Numbered from the stretch's first letter, positions 54,652-63,096 are shown. The stretch: DNA of 64,000 bases from Rhizobiaceae bacterium (GCA_017644105.1 JAEPMD010000018.1:26057-90056), one strand, 5' to 3'. Notes: a model not told the origin generated them from the letters alone. A program made the numbers and translations.

Positions 54652-56034
54652 TTTCTGACCTCCAGTCAAAAGTTTAAGCGGGCTTGAGAAATGCTGAAGA
54701 CAGCAACCCCTGTCTCATCCCTAATCAAATTATGAAGAAAGACGTTACCCGCCATGCTTCGAGATTGAACATAAACTGATGAGATGTGATATCAATCAAG
54801 AAAACCAAAACTCAGGCTTTCCACAATCATCTTAAAATGCAGTTGTTGCACAAATGACACATTTTTTCGATTGCGAGCGTTTTTGTTTAGTCTCTATTAA
54901 CCTTACTTGGCTGCGTCGGCACTTTTATTCGCATTAAATTGGTCTAAAGTGAGGGTTTTCGCACGATATTTGAACGAAATATCGAAATTCGGTTGGAATC
55001 AGACTGCACATAACGCTTCAGTAGACGGAATCGAATGTTTGCGACTGTTTCAGATTGGGACACTATCAAAGGGAAACCGCCGTATTTTTTGGCTATATAT
55101 TATGTAAGGAGAAAAGTATTGGCCGGAGAAACGAACACAATTTGAGAAACGGCAACGAATCTAAGATCTTCGAAAATGGCGGAGAGGAAGGGATTCGCCG
55201 CCAAGTTGGCTGTAACCTATTGATTCCTAGTCGCCAAAATTCGGTCTGGGTACGGAATTGGGTACATTTGTTAAAAATATAGGGCTCAACTGTTGGAGTC
55301 AATTATATATATGCGTGAAATTTATACAGTTAGAAGCAAAGGGTTTTCCAACAAAGTCATGATAATTTCTCGCGACAAACAAATTTACCATTTTCATTAG
55401 TGGTTTCGATCAATGGTCATATTGAAGATATAACAGTGCCAACTTTCTAACAATCCAATTTAACAGCTATTTTCCTTAACGCATCTAAATGCGGAACTGT
55501 TTTCAGATCGGCAATTAACTAACGTGTAGCGAACCAGGCTATGTTGGCATTTGCTGCTTGTTCGACGCAGAACTTCAAGTTGTTCTGCCGCTCGACAAAT
55601 TTGTATGTCGTCACCATGATTTTTTTTCCAATTAACAAAACCAAGACTGCTCGTCGCAACACATAGCTTTTGATGCCTTGCGAGCATACACTGCCTTTGG
55701 TAGAAATCAAAAATTATCCTCGACTTTTAATTATATTAGTTCAAAGTAGGCCTGCCTATTGCGGCGACTCGAAAAAAATCTATGCAATTAGTAAGGTCAA
55801 TTTTTTGGCCGGGGTTCATGATGCAAATCAGGAACTCAAGACAAGGCAGCGAAAGCAACCCAGTCGAATTCCCCGCCGATCACACGGCGGGGAAGATAAA
55901 CTAAAATAAAGTACTATAAGCTGTAAATTTAGCGTGTCTTGTCTTTCTAAGAACTCATTATTATTTCCGTTGCTTGAACGAAAAATACAAAAAATAGCTG
56001 ACTAACTATTTGGTATAAATTTCTCGCGGGATTA
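54652..56034. other. AT-rich 1.4-kb intergenic region without a recognisable gene
   Basis: Only short, overlapping ORFs lacking ribosome sites occur here (for example 54907-55107 on plus and 55460-55710 on minus), and none resembles a known protein. The region holds the porin promoter side, an attachment-site-like scar (55177-55265) and a G/C-rich hairpin (stem 55869-55878 with 55885-55894, 10 bp, loop 6) of unknown role that has no T-tract on either strand. Composition is clearly richer in A/T than upstream. It looks like decayed mobile-element DNA at an island edge. Confidence 0.6.
55177..55265 (-). other. Attachment-site-like scar: tRNA-Ser 3'-end copy and GGGTAC repeats
   Basis: Read on the minus strand, 55177-55197 gives CGAATCCCTTCCTCTCCGCCA, which resembles the last 21 bases of a bacterial tRNA-Ser (T-arm, acceptor stem, CCA). 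No upstream tRNA body matches. On the side facing the iron cluster, GGGTAC occurs twice (55248-55253 and 55260-55265, 12 bases apart), like arm sites of tRNA-targeting integrases. No integrase gene is present. Confidence 0.5.
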
Positions 56035-56790
56035 CTAATAATGATCTAAAATTATACCATTTGGCGAACCCAAGACTGACACATTAACTTGGAACAATTG
56101 CTCGACACTTTTGGCGGTCAAAACGTCTTGCGTCGCACCAGCAAACTTAATTTTACCAAAGTCCAACCCAATACAGTAATCTGACCAACGAGCAGCGTAA
56201 TTGACGTCATGAATCACCATGACGATACTTTTTTGATTTTCAACCGCAAGAAGTTTCAATTCATTCATCAAAGCTCGAGCATGAAACATGTCTAAATTAT
56301 TGAGAGGTTCATCTAAGAGTAACCAATCTGTCTCCTGCGCAAATGCCATTGCTATAAACGCCCGTTGCCGCTGCCCTCCAGAAAGCTGGTCAAGAAATCG
56401 ATCCTTTAAATCGACAAGATCAAACCTTTCCATTGCAGCCTCAACGATTTCTTTGTCGAAATCGTTCAGTCTGCCTTTGCTATGTGGCCACCTACCAAAG
56501 GCTATCAATTCCTTGATTTTTATTCGACTTGCAACGCCAACATCTTGAGCAACCAACGCAATCTTCAACGCTAATTTGTCTGTAGATGTCGAGTGTAAAG
56601 AACTACCGTCAATCTGAATATCGCCATCATTTAACGTCGTTTGACGCCCGATTAAATTAAGTAGAGTAGACTTACCTGCCCCGTTTGGTCCAACAATTGC
56701 TGTGATGCCGTTAGCTGGAATTTCAGCTGTTACATTCGTTAAAATGTCATTTGCACCGATTTTATGACTAACGTTATTTATTGTGATCAT
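56035..56790 (-). CDS. Iron-siderophore ABC transporter ATP-binding protein
   Basis: This 251-residue ATPase has Walker A GPNGAGKST near 36-44, signature LSGGQRQRAFIA near 136 and Walker B WLLLDEPLNNLD, with the FecE/FepC-type D-loop. It powers the two FecCD-like permeases encoded just upstream and overlaps one of them by four bases. It is the last gene of the SBP-permease-permease-ATPase operon. The set and order resemble VctPDGC/CeuBCDE systems for catecholate siderophores. Confidence 0.9.
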   Translation of the reverse strand: MITINNVSHKIGANDILTNVTAEIPANGITAIVGPNGAGKSTLLNLIGRQTTLNDGDIQIDGSSLHSTSTDKLALKIALVAQDVGVASRIKIKELIAFGRWPHSKGRLNDFDKEIVEAAMERFDLVDLKDRFLDQLSGGQRQRAFIAMAFAQETDWLLLDEPLNNLDMFHARALMNELKLLAVENQKSIVMVIHDVNYAARWSDYCIGLDFGKIKFAGATQDVLTAKSVEQLFQVNVSVLGSPNGIILDHY

Positions 56791-57731
56791 TTAAATCGCT
56801 TTCGTAATACAAGATACAAAAATAACATCCCTCCAAAAAACTCTATAACAATCGAGAGTGTCGATTGAAGCCTCAACAATCGTTCAAAAATGGTCTGCCC
56901 AATAACGAGAAACAAAGCGCCCAGGAGAAACGAAATAATCAACAATTTCTTGTGTTCAAGTGAACCAGCAATTTTATATGTAAGCGCTGAAACAAGTAGT
57001 CCCAAAAAAGTAATGGGCCCAACAAGTGCGGTTGATATACAAACCAACAGAGAAATCACCACAAGCGTTAAACGTTGAAAGGAGATGTAAGATACACCAA
57101 GTGAAACAGCCATTTGTTTCCCAAGTGCCATTACATCTAAAAATGTAGAATATTTGAAAACCAGCAGAGTACATAAAAGAAAAATAATACAGCTGATAAT
57201 CAACGAATTTTCGTCGACCGACCCAAAACTCGCAAACATCGTAGATTGAATCATAGCAAATTCAGAAGGGTCAATAAGTCGCTGTATAAAGCTGGTTAGA
57301 GATCTAAATAAGAGACCAAAGATCACGCCGACCAATATCAAGACATGAAGATGCCGGCCATCCTTTTGTAAAAGAAATTGATAGAGCAAAAGAGATGCTC
57401 CTACCATAATCGCTGATGTCAGTAAAAACACGATGCTGTCGGGTAGCAATGCCCAATTAGCGCCACCAATAACGACTACCAACAATGTCTGTAGTAAGAT
57501 GTATAACGCATCGAAACCCATAATCGCCGGTGTGAGAATTCGATTCGCGCTAATCGTTTGAAACAGTATAGTGGCAACGCTTACGGCTCCGCCTACTGTA
57601 ATCAGCGTTATCAGTTTCTTGCTTCTGAGTTCAAATATGAACCAAGTGTTCCCCGACAATCCCCAAAACAAAAAAAACAACGAAGACAATATCAATGCTG
57701 CTCCAAGCAGAAACAGTCGTGCATTAGCCAT
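56787..57731 (-). CDS. Iron-siderophore ABC transporter permease (FecCD family)
   Basis: This 314-residue membrane protein has about ten helices and FecCD-family features: TILFQTISANRILTPAIMGFDALY near 52-75 and a VGPITFLGLLVSAL coupling segment near 236. It is AT-rich in codon use. The start overlaps the preceding permease gene by eight bases. It would form half of the inner-membrane channel with the 57724-58653 product. Confidence 0.88.
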   Translation of the reverse strand: MANARLFLLGAALILSSLFFLFWGLSGNTWFIFELRSKKLITLITVGGAVSVATILFQTISANRILTPAIMGFDALYILLQTLLVVVIGGANWALLPDSIVFLLTSAIMVGASLLLYQFLLQKDGRHLHVLILVGVIFGLLFRSLTSFIQRLIDPSEFAMIQSTMFASFGSVDENSLIISCIIFLLCTLLVFKYSTFLDVMALGKQMAVSLGVSYISFQRLTLVVISLLVCISTALVGPITFLGLLVSALTYKIAGSLEHKKLLIISFLLGALFLVIGQTIFERLLRLQSTLSIVIEFFGGMLFLYLVLRKRFK

Positions 57732-58653
57732 TACTAGGTCTTTTCAATAATAGATATAAAAATACTGCTGCACCAATTACACCAAAGATAGTACCCGCAG
57801 GTATTTCATATGGGAATCTGATGATGCGACCGATAATATCGCTTGAGAGCACTAAAATTCCGCCTAAAAAAGCCACCCTTGGCAATGCCTGTTTCAAATT
57901 ATCCCCCATAAGACGGGAAACGACGTTAGGAACAACCAAACCAATGAATGGCAGAATTCCTATCGTAACAACAACAATACCAGTCACCATGGCAACCGTT
58001 GCAACACCAACCATCATCACCTGAGAATAATTCAAACCAAGATTAATTGTGGCAGCCTCTCCAAGTCCAACAACTGTCAGCTGATCAGCACTAAGATAGG
58101 CGACGATGGCCGCAATTCCGGCTAACCACAATATTTCATATCTGCCTGATAAGATCCCAGAGAATTCACCACTCATCCAGACACCGAGATACTGCAACAA
58201 ATCACCCTGATAAGCCAAAAATGTAACACCTGCACCAATAACGCCGGCATAGATTAATCCGACCAATGGAATGAGCAGCGGTTGGTCGTTGGGCAAATTT
58301 TTAGCCAGTGACAAGAATCCAATCGTTCCAACAAGCGATGAAAAGACAGCACATAACATTTTCAAAATGATAGATAGACCCGGCGCAAATATGGTTACGC
58401 ACAATACGCCCAGCATCGCAGCCTCTGTAGATCCAGTTGTTCCAGGTTCTACAAATTTGTTTCGCACCAATATTTGAATGATCAACCCTGCAATAGCCAA
58501 GCTAGCTCCGGCGAGTACCGCAGCCATGGTTCTTGGGATCCGACTCAAGACTATCGTTTCGGTATTGATGTCCGCGACCCCAATGACAATTGATAGCAAA
58601 ATCAACCCAGCCAAAATAAGTGTCGCGGCAATTTTTTCATGATGAAGTTTCAT
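57724..58653 (-). CDS. Iron-siderophore ABC transporter permease (FecCD family)
   Basis: This 309-residue membrane protein has RIPRTMAAVLAGASLAIAGLI near 38 (the FecCD signature region for the first permease), EPGTTGSTEAAMLGV near 72, and GLVVPNVVSRLMGDNLKQAL, the ATPase-coupling loop near 235. It lies 18 bases after the binding-protein gene. It pairs with the other permease. Confidence 0.89.
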   Translation of the reverse strand: MKLHHEKIAATLILAGLILLSIVIGVADINTETIVLSRIPRTMAAVLAGASLAIAGLIIQILVRNKFVEPGTTGSTEAAMLGVLCVTIFAPGLSIILKMLCAVFSSLVGTIGFLSLAKNLPNDQPLLIPLVGLIYAGVIGAGVTFLAYQGDLLQYLGVWMSGEFSGILSGRYEILWLAGIAAIVAYLSADQLTVVGLGEAATINLGLNYSQVMMVGVATVAMVTGIVVVTIGILPFIGLVVPNVVSRLMGDNLKQALPRVAFLGGILVLSSDIIGRIIRFPYEIPAGTIFGVIGAAVFLYLLLKRPSNG

Positions 58654-58671
58654 TTTACTTCACCAAAAGAT

Positions 58672-59580
58672 TTAGTTTTTTGCACCAAATGCTACGATCA
58701 CTTCATCAAGTGTTTGGTTCATTGACTGTATTCCACCGCCAGCGATGTAGATATTTGCAGAATTTAAATAGACAAGATTTTTGTTTTTCCAGGCATTTGT
58801 GGTTTGAACAAGTGCATTGTTTAGCGTCTCTGATGCGGTATCTCCTGATTGTCCAATTGCCGCCGCACGGTCAATAACAATCAACCAGTCTGGGTTTGCA
58901 TCTGCAATGAATTCGAAGGAAACCACCTCACCATGCGTTTGTTCATCTACACCCTCTACCGCTTCTGGTAGATCAAGTGCTGCATGCAGCCAGCCGAAGC
59001 GCGACCCTTTACCAAAGGCAGATACCTTTGGCCCATTTGCCATCACTATTAACCCATTCCCTTTTCCGGCAATTGTGTTTTTAGCTAACTCGACTTTAGC
59101 TAAAAGTTCGCCTCTCAAAGCTGCGGCTGCATCTTCTTTGTTCAATATTTTACCATATGCGGATAAGCGCGCTAAAACCTGGCCCAAATGATCTTCACCC
59201 CAGATTGTCATATCAATAGTCGGTGCAACTTCACTTAACTGCTCATATTGTCGCGAAGAACGACCACCAGCTACAATCAGGTCTAGTTCCATATTCGCGA
59301 GCTTTTCAAAATCAGGCTCAAATAAACTCCCAACAGATTTCGTTTCTTTAGCAAGCGTTGCGAGATAATCGACATAATGAGGTGTTGGCATGCCTGCAAT
59401 ATCTATTCCCAATGCATCAAGAGTATCAACCGCTGCAATGTCCAATACTGCGATTGCTTTAGCACCCTTCTCTACTGTGGCAGAACCACGATAGGTGTCG
59501 ATGGAAACTTCCTCTGTCAAAGCCGGTTTGCAAAGCGCAAGCGAAACGCAAAGGAGAAATGATAAGAAATATTTATTCAT
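58672..59580 (-). CDS. Siderophore ABC transporter substrate-binding protein (CeuE/VctP/FatB-like)
   Basis: This 302-residue periplasmic binding protein has a signal peptide (NKYFLSFLLCVSLALCKPALT) and no clear lipobox. The fold includes VDTLDALGIDIAGMPTP, LIVAGGRSSRQYEQLSEVAPT and THGEVVSFEFIADANPDW. His216 (THGEVVSF) and Tyr278 (NIYIAGGG) lie at positions and spacing like the two iron-ligating residues of Campylobacter CeuE, which completes coordination of tetradentate catecholates. A TGA-N9-TCA operator lies about 70 bases upstream. It is the first gene of the ABC operon. ATG 59592 is an alternative start. Confidence 0.87.
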   Translation of the reverse strand: MNKYFLSFLLCVSLALCKPALTEEVSIDTYRGSATVEKGAKAIAVLDIAAVDTLDALGIDIAGMPTPHYVDYLATLAKETKSVGSLFEPDFEKLANMELDLIVAGGRSSRQYEQLSEVAPTIDMTIWGEDHLGQVLARLSAYGKILNKEDAAAALRGELLAKVELAKNTIAGKGNGLIVMANGPKVSAFGKGSRFGWLHAALDLPEAVEGVDEQTHGEVVSFEFIADANPDWLIVIDRAAAIGQSGDTASETLNNALVQTTNAWKNKNLVYLNSANIYIAGGGIQSMNQTLDEVIVAFGAKN

Positions 59581-59640
59581 AGCAAAATCCATAATTTATG
59601 TGTGATGCCAATTTCAGAATTGTTTTTTGAGTTGGCACCT

Positions 59641-59669
59641 TATAACATGACTAAAAAAGTCAAGTTATA
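59641..59669 (-). promoter_or_regulatory. Iron-responsive operator (IRO/RirA-like box) of the ABC operon
   Basis: TGA-N9-TCA (59648-59662) sits at the centre of a 29-base imperfect palindrome with 12-base arms, 59641-59652 and 59658-59669 (TATAACATGACT and AGTCAAGTTATA, one mismatch), around AAAAA. This equals the IRO consensus bound by the iron-sulfur regulator RirA in rhizobia. It is 61 bases or more upstream of the binding-protein start. Confidence 0.65.
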
Positions 59670-59718
59670 GAATTGTCAAGCTTTATAAAGACAAAACAGC
59701 CAAATATCGCGCGAAATA

Positions 59719-59740
59719 TATAACTTGACTAATTTACTCG
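59719..59740 (+). promoter_or_regulatory. Second IRO-like half-box and promoter of the exbB-tonB operon
   Basis: TATAACTTGACT (59719-59730) repeats 11 of the 12 bases of the left arm of the other operator. It continues as TGA-N9-TCG, one base off the IRO consensus. The TTGACT (59725-59730) can act as -35 with TATTTC (59748-59753) as a weak -10, 17 bases apart, so a bound repressor would block the promoter. Confidence 0.5.
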
Positions 59741-59815
59741 TATTTCATATTTCAATTTAATATGCAAGTGCATGTTTTCTGCTTGCGGTATTATATAAAA
59801 AGAAAGTCTGAAAAA

Positions 59816-60271
59816 ATGTCGCCGAAAAAAAGCACACGTCACATTCCCACTTCAATTTTTTCGGTGATCTTTTTCACCATAAGCTCTGCTCTTGGAACAG
59901 CTACAGTCAATGCAGAGGATAAAGATAGTTTAATAATCGAGCTGAATGCTATTCAGCAAATTGATACGGGGTGCAGAATGATTTTCACTGCACAAAACTC
60001 TTTGAAACAAACCATCGAGCAATTATCACTAGAAACTGTTCTGTTTGACGGAAAAGGTAGCATCGCAAAACTCACGCTGTTTAATTTCCAAAGCATACCA
60101 AACAACAAACTAAGGGTTCGACAATTCGACTTGCCAGAAACTGATTGTGGTGATCTCTCCCGTATACTCATAAACGGAATTGAAGCCTGCAAGGGCATTG
60201 ATTTGGATGAGAAAGTTTGCCTGGACCAGCTTTCGGTTAAATCTCTAACAAATGTAGAATTACTGGGGTAG
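59816..60271 (+). CDS. Exported hypothetical protein heading the ExbB/TonB operon
   Basis: This 151-residue protein has an N-terminal hydrophobic signal (HIPTSIFSVIFFTISSALGTATVNA) and a mature beta-rich domain with four Cys: GCRMIF near 54, DCGDLS near 118, EACKG and KVCLD near 132-140. Proteins of this sort precede exbB in other alphaproteobacterial TonB clusters, as far as I recall, but no function is known to me. It ends four bases before exbB. ATG 59816 is chosen to give a clean signal peptide; ATG 59762 lies too close to the likely transcription start. Confidence 0.7.
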   Translation: MSPKKSTRHIPTSIFSVIFFTISSALGTATVNAEDKDSLIIELNAIQQIDTGCRMIFTAQNSLKQTIEQLSLETVLFDGKGSIAKLTLFNFQSIPNNKLRVRQFDLPETDCGDLSRILINGIEACKGIDLDEKVCLDQLSVKSLTNVELLG

Positions 60272-60275
60272 TTCA

Positions 60276-60953
60276 ATGCTCAGTAATATTATCGAAACGC
60301 TTATTAACCTCGTTCAGCTCGGCGGGCCAGTAGTTGGTTTACTGCTCTGCATTTCTGTCATTTCCGTGGCCATAATCCTGTTTAAGCTTTGGCAGTTTTG
60401 GTTCATTGGCATTAAAAGAACTGCCGCCGTTCAAGACGCATTATTTTTGTGCAAGCGAGGAGACGAGAAAGCTGCTTTGATACTGATAGATCACGATCGA
60501 ACATTTCTTGCAGAATATTTCAAAGACGTGTTGAAGATTCAAAAAGTATACGCAAAAGATGAATTGATTGAACACTTCTCCATGATTGCAAAGCGGCGCC
60601 TCAAAACTCTAGCAACTGGCTTGAGAGGCCTAGATACAATAGCTCAAGTTAGTCCGCTCATAGGATTGTTTGGCACCGTCCTTGGCATGATCGAAGCTTT
60701 CCAAAAACTACAAGATGCTGGGAACTCGGTTGATCCTTCATTGCTTGCTGGCGGCATTTGGGTTGCTTTGTTGACAACAGCGGTCGGGCTAGCAATTGCT
60801 ATGCCCTCCTCCATGTTTTTAAGTTATTTTGAGAGTCAGTTAGAACGCCTGCAATTATCCATTGAAGAAATTTTGTCAGCTGTGACAAATCCAGTGGTTT
60901 TACCTGATACGGAAAAAAGCCCAACATCAGAAAAAATGGCATTTGCCACATGA
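60276..60953 (+). CDS. exbB: ExbB/TolQ-family proton channel protein
   Basis: This 225-residue inner-membrane protein forms the pentameric ring of the TonB motor. It has three helices, including IGLFGTVLGMIEAFQ near 128 and ALLTTAVGLAIAMPS near 165 with the conserved Thr residues lining the proton path. Its stop overlaps exbD by four bases (ATGA). With two exbD genes and tonB it makes a dedicated energy unit for the island receptor. Confidence 0.92.
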   Translation: MLSNIIETLINLVQLGGPVVGLLLCISVISVAIILFKLWQFWFIGIKRTAAVQDALFLCKRGDEKAALILIDHDRTFLAEYFKDVLKIQKVYAKDELIEHFSMIAKRRLKTLATGLRGLDTIAQVSPLIGLFGTVLGMIEAFQKLQDAGNSVDPSLLAGGIWVALLTTAVGLAIAMPSSMFLSYFESQLERLQLSIEEILSAVTNPVVLPDTEKSPTSEKMAFAT

Positions 60954-61333
60954 ATATTAGCATACCAAAAAACACGGCAAAACGCCTGGCATTGACCTCG
61001 CTTATCGATGTAATTTTTTTATTGTTATTGTTCTTTATGCTAACATCTACTTTCTCAAGATTTAGCGACATCCCCTTTTTTCCGGCTGGTTCAGGTGCGG
61101 GTGCGACTACGTCGCAAGCCCCATTATTCATCAAATTGAACGAAGACCGTCTCAGCTTAAATGGAACAACCTATAATATAAATCAATTGGCTACCGCATT
61201 ACTGGATTTGCAAAACGCGGAAACAACTATCCTGTTGTTATCAGTGTCAGATGATGTGACGGCTCAGCGTCTCGTAAATGTCATGACCCTTATTCGCCCA
61301 CTCGATGGATTTAAACTCCAGATAATACATTAG
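60950..61333 (+). CDS. exbD: ExbD/TolR-family protein with canonical proton-path Asp
   Basis: This 127-residue protein has a short cytoplasmic N-terminus, one membrane helix with Asp20 (TSLIDVIFLLLLFFML), equivalent to E. coli ExbD Asp25, and a periplasmic domain of about 80 residues. It sits in the ExbB pore and couples proton flow to TonB. It is followed four bases later by a second exbD-like gene. Confidence 0.88.
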   Translation: MNISIPKNTAKRLALTSLIDVIFLLLLFFMLTSTFSRFSDIPFFPAGSGAGATTSQAPLFIKLNEDRLSLNGTTYNINQLATALLDLQNAETTILLLSVSDDVTAQRLVNVMTLIRPLDGFKLQIIH

Positions 61334-61337
61334 TAAT

Positions 61338-61742
61338 ATGGATATATTTAAAACCAAGTCTTCAAAACGGAAAGCGGAACCCACGATTGCGCTCATCAAT
61401 ATTGTTTTTTTGATGTTGATATTTTTTCTGGTTACCGCGCAGGTTTCAACCCCGCTGGACAGCGAATTACAGCTTGTCAAAACACATGACCTTGAGCGAA
61501 TACCACCACCAAATCATCTGGTCATATCCGAAGACGGTTCACCCAAGTATCAAGGAGAAGATATCGCTCTGGATAGATTTTTGGCACAACTCAATTCTGA
61601 TCAAATTGAAGTTCTTCGCATCATACCTGATCGCGACACATCCGCCGTAAAACTAATTCATATAGCCAATTCAATCCGCAGATTTGGCGTTAAAGAAATC
61701 TATCTGGTGACAGAGAGAAGCCTCAGAAACGAGACGCAATGA
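61338..61742 (+). CDS. Second ExbD/TolR-family protein, Asn in place of the proton-path Asp
   Basis: This 134-residue protein has the same layout as the preceding ExbD, with a basic N-terminus (KTKSSKRK), one helix (ALINIVFLMLIFFLV) and a periplasmic domain. The residue at the essential Asp position is Asn21 (AAT at 61398-61400), so it should not carry protons there. The gene is intact and tightly packed (four-base gap before, four-base overlap with tonB). It may form a heterodimer with the canonical ExbD inside ExbB. Confidence 0.85.
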   Translation: MDIFKTKSSKRKAEPTIALINIVFLMLIFFLVTAQVSTPLDSELQLVKTHDLERIPPPNHLVISEDGSPKYQGEDIALDRFLAQLNSDQIEVLRIIPDRDTSAVKLIHIANSIRRFGVKEIYLVTERSLRNETQ

Positions 61743-63040
61743 AAATCGGATTTTGGCCAAAATTGAGTTTCTTGATTGCTCTTGTCGCCTCGCTCGGTAT
61801 TCATCTGACAGTTGCAGGCATCTTTTCATTGGAAAAAGTAACGAAAATCGAAGGAGCTGCACCTCAGCATGTTTTAGCATTTGGCAACAGCTTTCAAGAC
61901 CTAGTCGAAGGTAATAATGCACCTGCAGCGCCTCCGCCTGACCAAGCAGAACCAACAGTATCAGAGATTATTGAGCCTAATACACAAATCAGCTCTGCCC
62001 AAACAATTGATGACCGCGAGCGCACATTAAAACCTGTTGTTGAAGAAACAAAAGACATTTCTGAACCCACTGCTGTTGTACAAGTAAGACCAGAGCCAAA
62101 TGTGCCTCAAAAACCAACACTTGCGATGTTAACATCCGTTAAGCCATCTGAAATCACGCCGAGCTCCACTACCTTCGAGGTCACACAACAATCAGAGCCA
62201 ACTGAAAGCGTTCAAAGTATACCTGAACCAACAAAAGTTTCTTCTGCAGTTATCGTGCAAGAAGCTGTTGAGGTGAGCATCACAAAAAATGCCTCGCAAA
62301 GCCCAATTGAACAATCACTCCCCGTACCAAAACCAGATCAAAAACTTCCTAATGAACTGAAAAAGTACGCCGCCACCACGCTTTTAACTGAAACGGTATT
62401 ACCGGTGACGAAAATCGAGGAACAAACTATAGCGTCATTGCCAAAAACTGAGATTCCAATTCCACAATTCAGGATCGATTTAAAGGATCAAACCGTCGAA
62501 AAACAACAATCACGTATGGATATCAAACCTCAACCTTCCCCAAAGGTCAGTTCAAGCCAAAACACGGCAAGCAAGACTGTAAAAAACAAAGTTCCCGTTA
62601 GGAAAAAACCAACAAAAAAGGTGACGGAGACAAGAAAAAAAACTAAACGGGAGGTTCAAGTTGCCAGCCGAGGTAATGCGAAACAGAATACCAAAACCGG
62701 GAAAAGCACCGGCAAAAAGACCGGCAAGTCTGCAAATAATAGCAGTGCTAAAAACAAATCGAAAAAAATTGGCAACGCTTCCGCATCAAACTATCCCGGA
62801 AAGATCGCGAGAAAGATAAAGCGCACACGACACCGAAGAGCCAAAGAGAAAGGTAAAGTTGTGGTATCATTCACAATTTCGTCAACTGGTGGGTTAGCTC
62901 GTATTTCGATTAGCCGCAGTTCTGGTTCAAAAGCTGTGGATCAAGCTGCCCTTGACCACATTCGAAGGTCCGCTCCCTTTCCTGCCCCGCCACAAGGTGC
63001 AAAACGAAAATATGCCATTCCAATCATCATCAGAAACTAA
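61739..63040 (+). CDS. tonB: TonB energy transducer
   Basis: This 433-residue protein is much longer than E. coli TonB (239). An N-terminal helix, KLSFLIALVASLGIHLTVAG, carries the S-x3-H pair (Ser18, His22) that contacts ExbB/ExbD. A long Pro/Glu/Thr/Val linker (about 40-270) and a Lys/Ser-rich stretch (about 270-345) follow, then a C-terminal TonB domain (GKVVVSFTISSTGGLARISI, about 370-433) that binds receptor TonB boxes. The last residues, KRKYAIPIIIRN, are typical. It closes the exbB operon before a terminator. Confidence 0.92.
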   Translation: MKIGFWPKLSFLIALVASLGIHLTVAGIFSLEKVTKIEGAAPQHVLAFGNSFQDLVEGNNAPAAPPPDQAEPTVSEIIEPNTQISSAQTIDDRERTLKPVVEETKDISEPTAVVQVRPEPNVPQKPTLAMLTSVKPSEITPSSTTFEVTQQSEPTESVQSIPEPTKVSSAVIVQEAVEVSITKNASQSPIEQSLPVPKPDQKLPNELKKYAATTLLTETVLPVTKIEEQTIASLPKTEIPIPQFRIDLKDQTVEKQQSRMDIKPQPSPKVSSSQNTASKTVKNKVPVRKKPTKKVTETRKKTKREVQVASRGNAKQNTKTGKSTGKKTGKSANNSSAKNKSKKIGNASASNYPGKIARKIKRTRHRRAKEKGKVVVSFTISSTGGLARISISRSSGSKAVDQAALDHIRRSAPFPAPPQGAKRKYAIPIIIRN

Positions 63041-63045
63041 CTGTG

Positions 63046-63075
63046 AAAAACACCCATGCGGTGTGTTTGTTTTTT
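63046..63075 (+). terminator. Rho-independent terminator of the tonB operon
   Basis: The stem AAAAACACC (63046-63054) with GGTGTGTTT (63060-63068), one mismatch and a 5-base loop, is followed by GTTTTTTAAG. It lies six bases after the tonB stop. Confidence 0.75.
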
Positions 63076-63096
63076 AAGCAGGCTGGCCTATCATGA

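Noticed and set aside
55177..55197. A tRNA-Ser gene
   Set aside because: Only the 3'-terminal 21 bases match; no anticodon, D-arm or acceptor 5' strand is found on either side, so it is called a fragment.
55460..55710. Two overlapping minus-strand ORFs of 63-75 codons in the AT-rich gap
   Set aside because: No ribosome site, no recognisable domain and alternating frames; if they are transposase remains I cannot support it.
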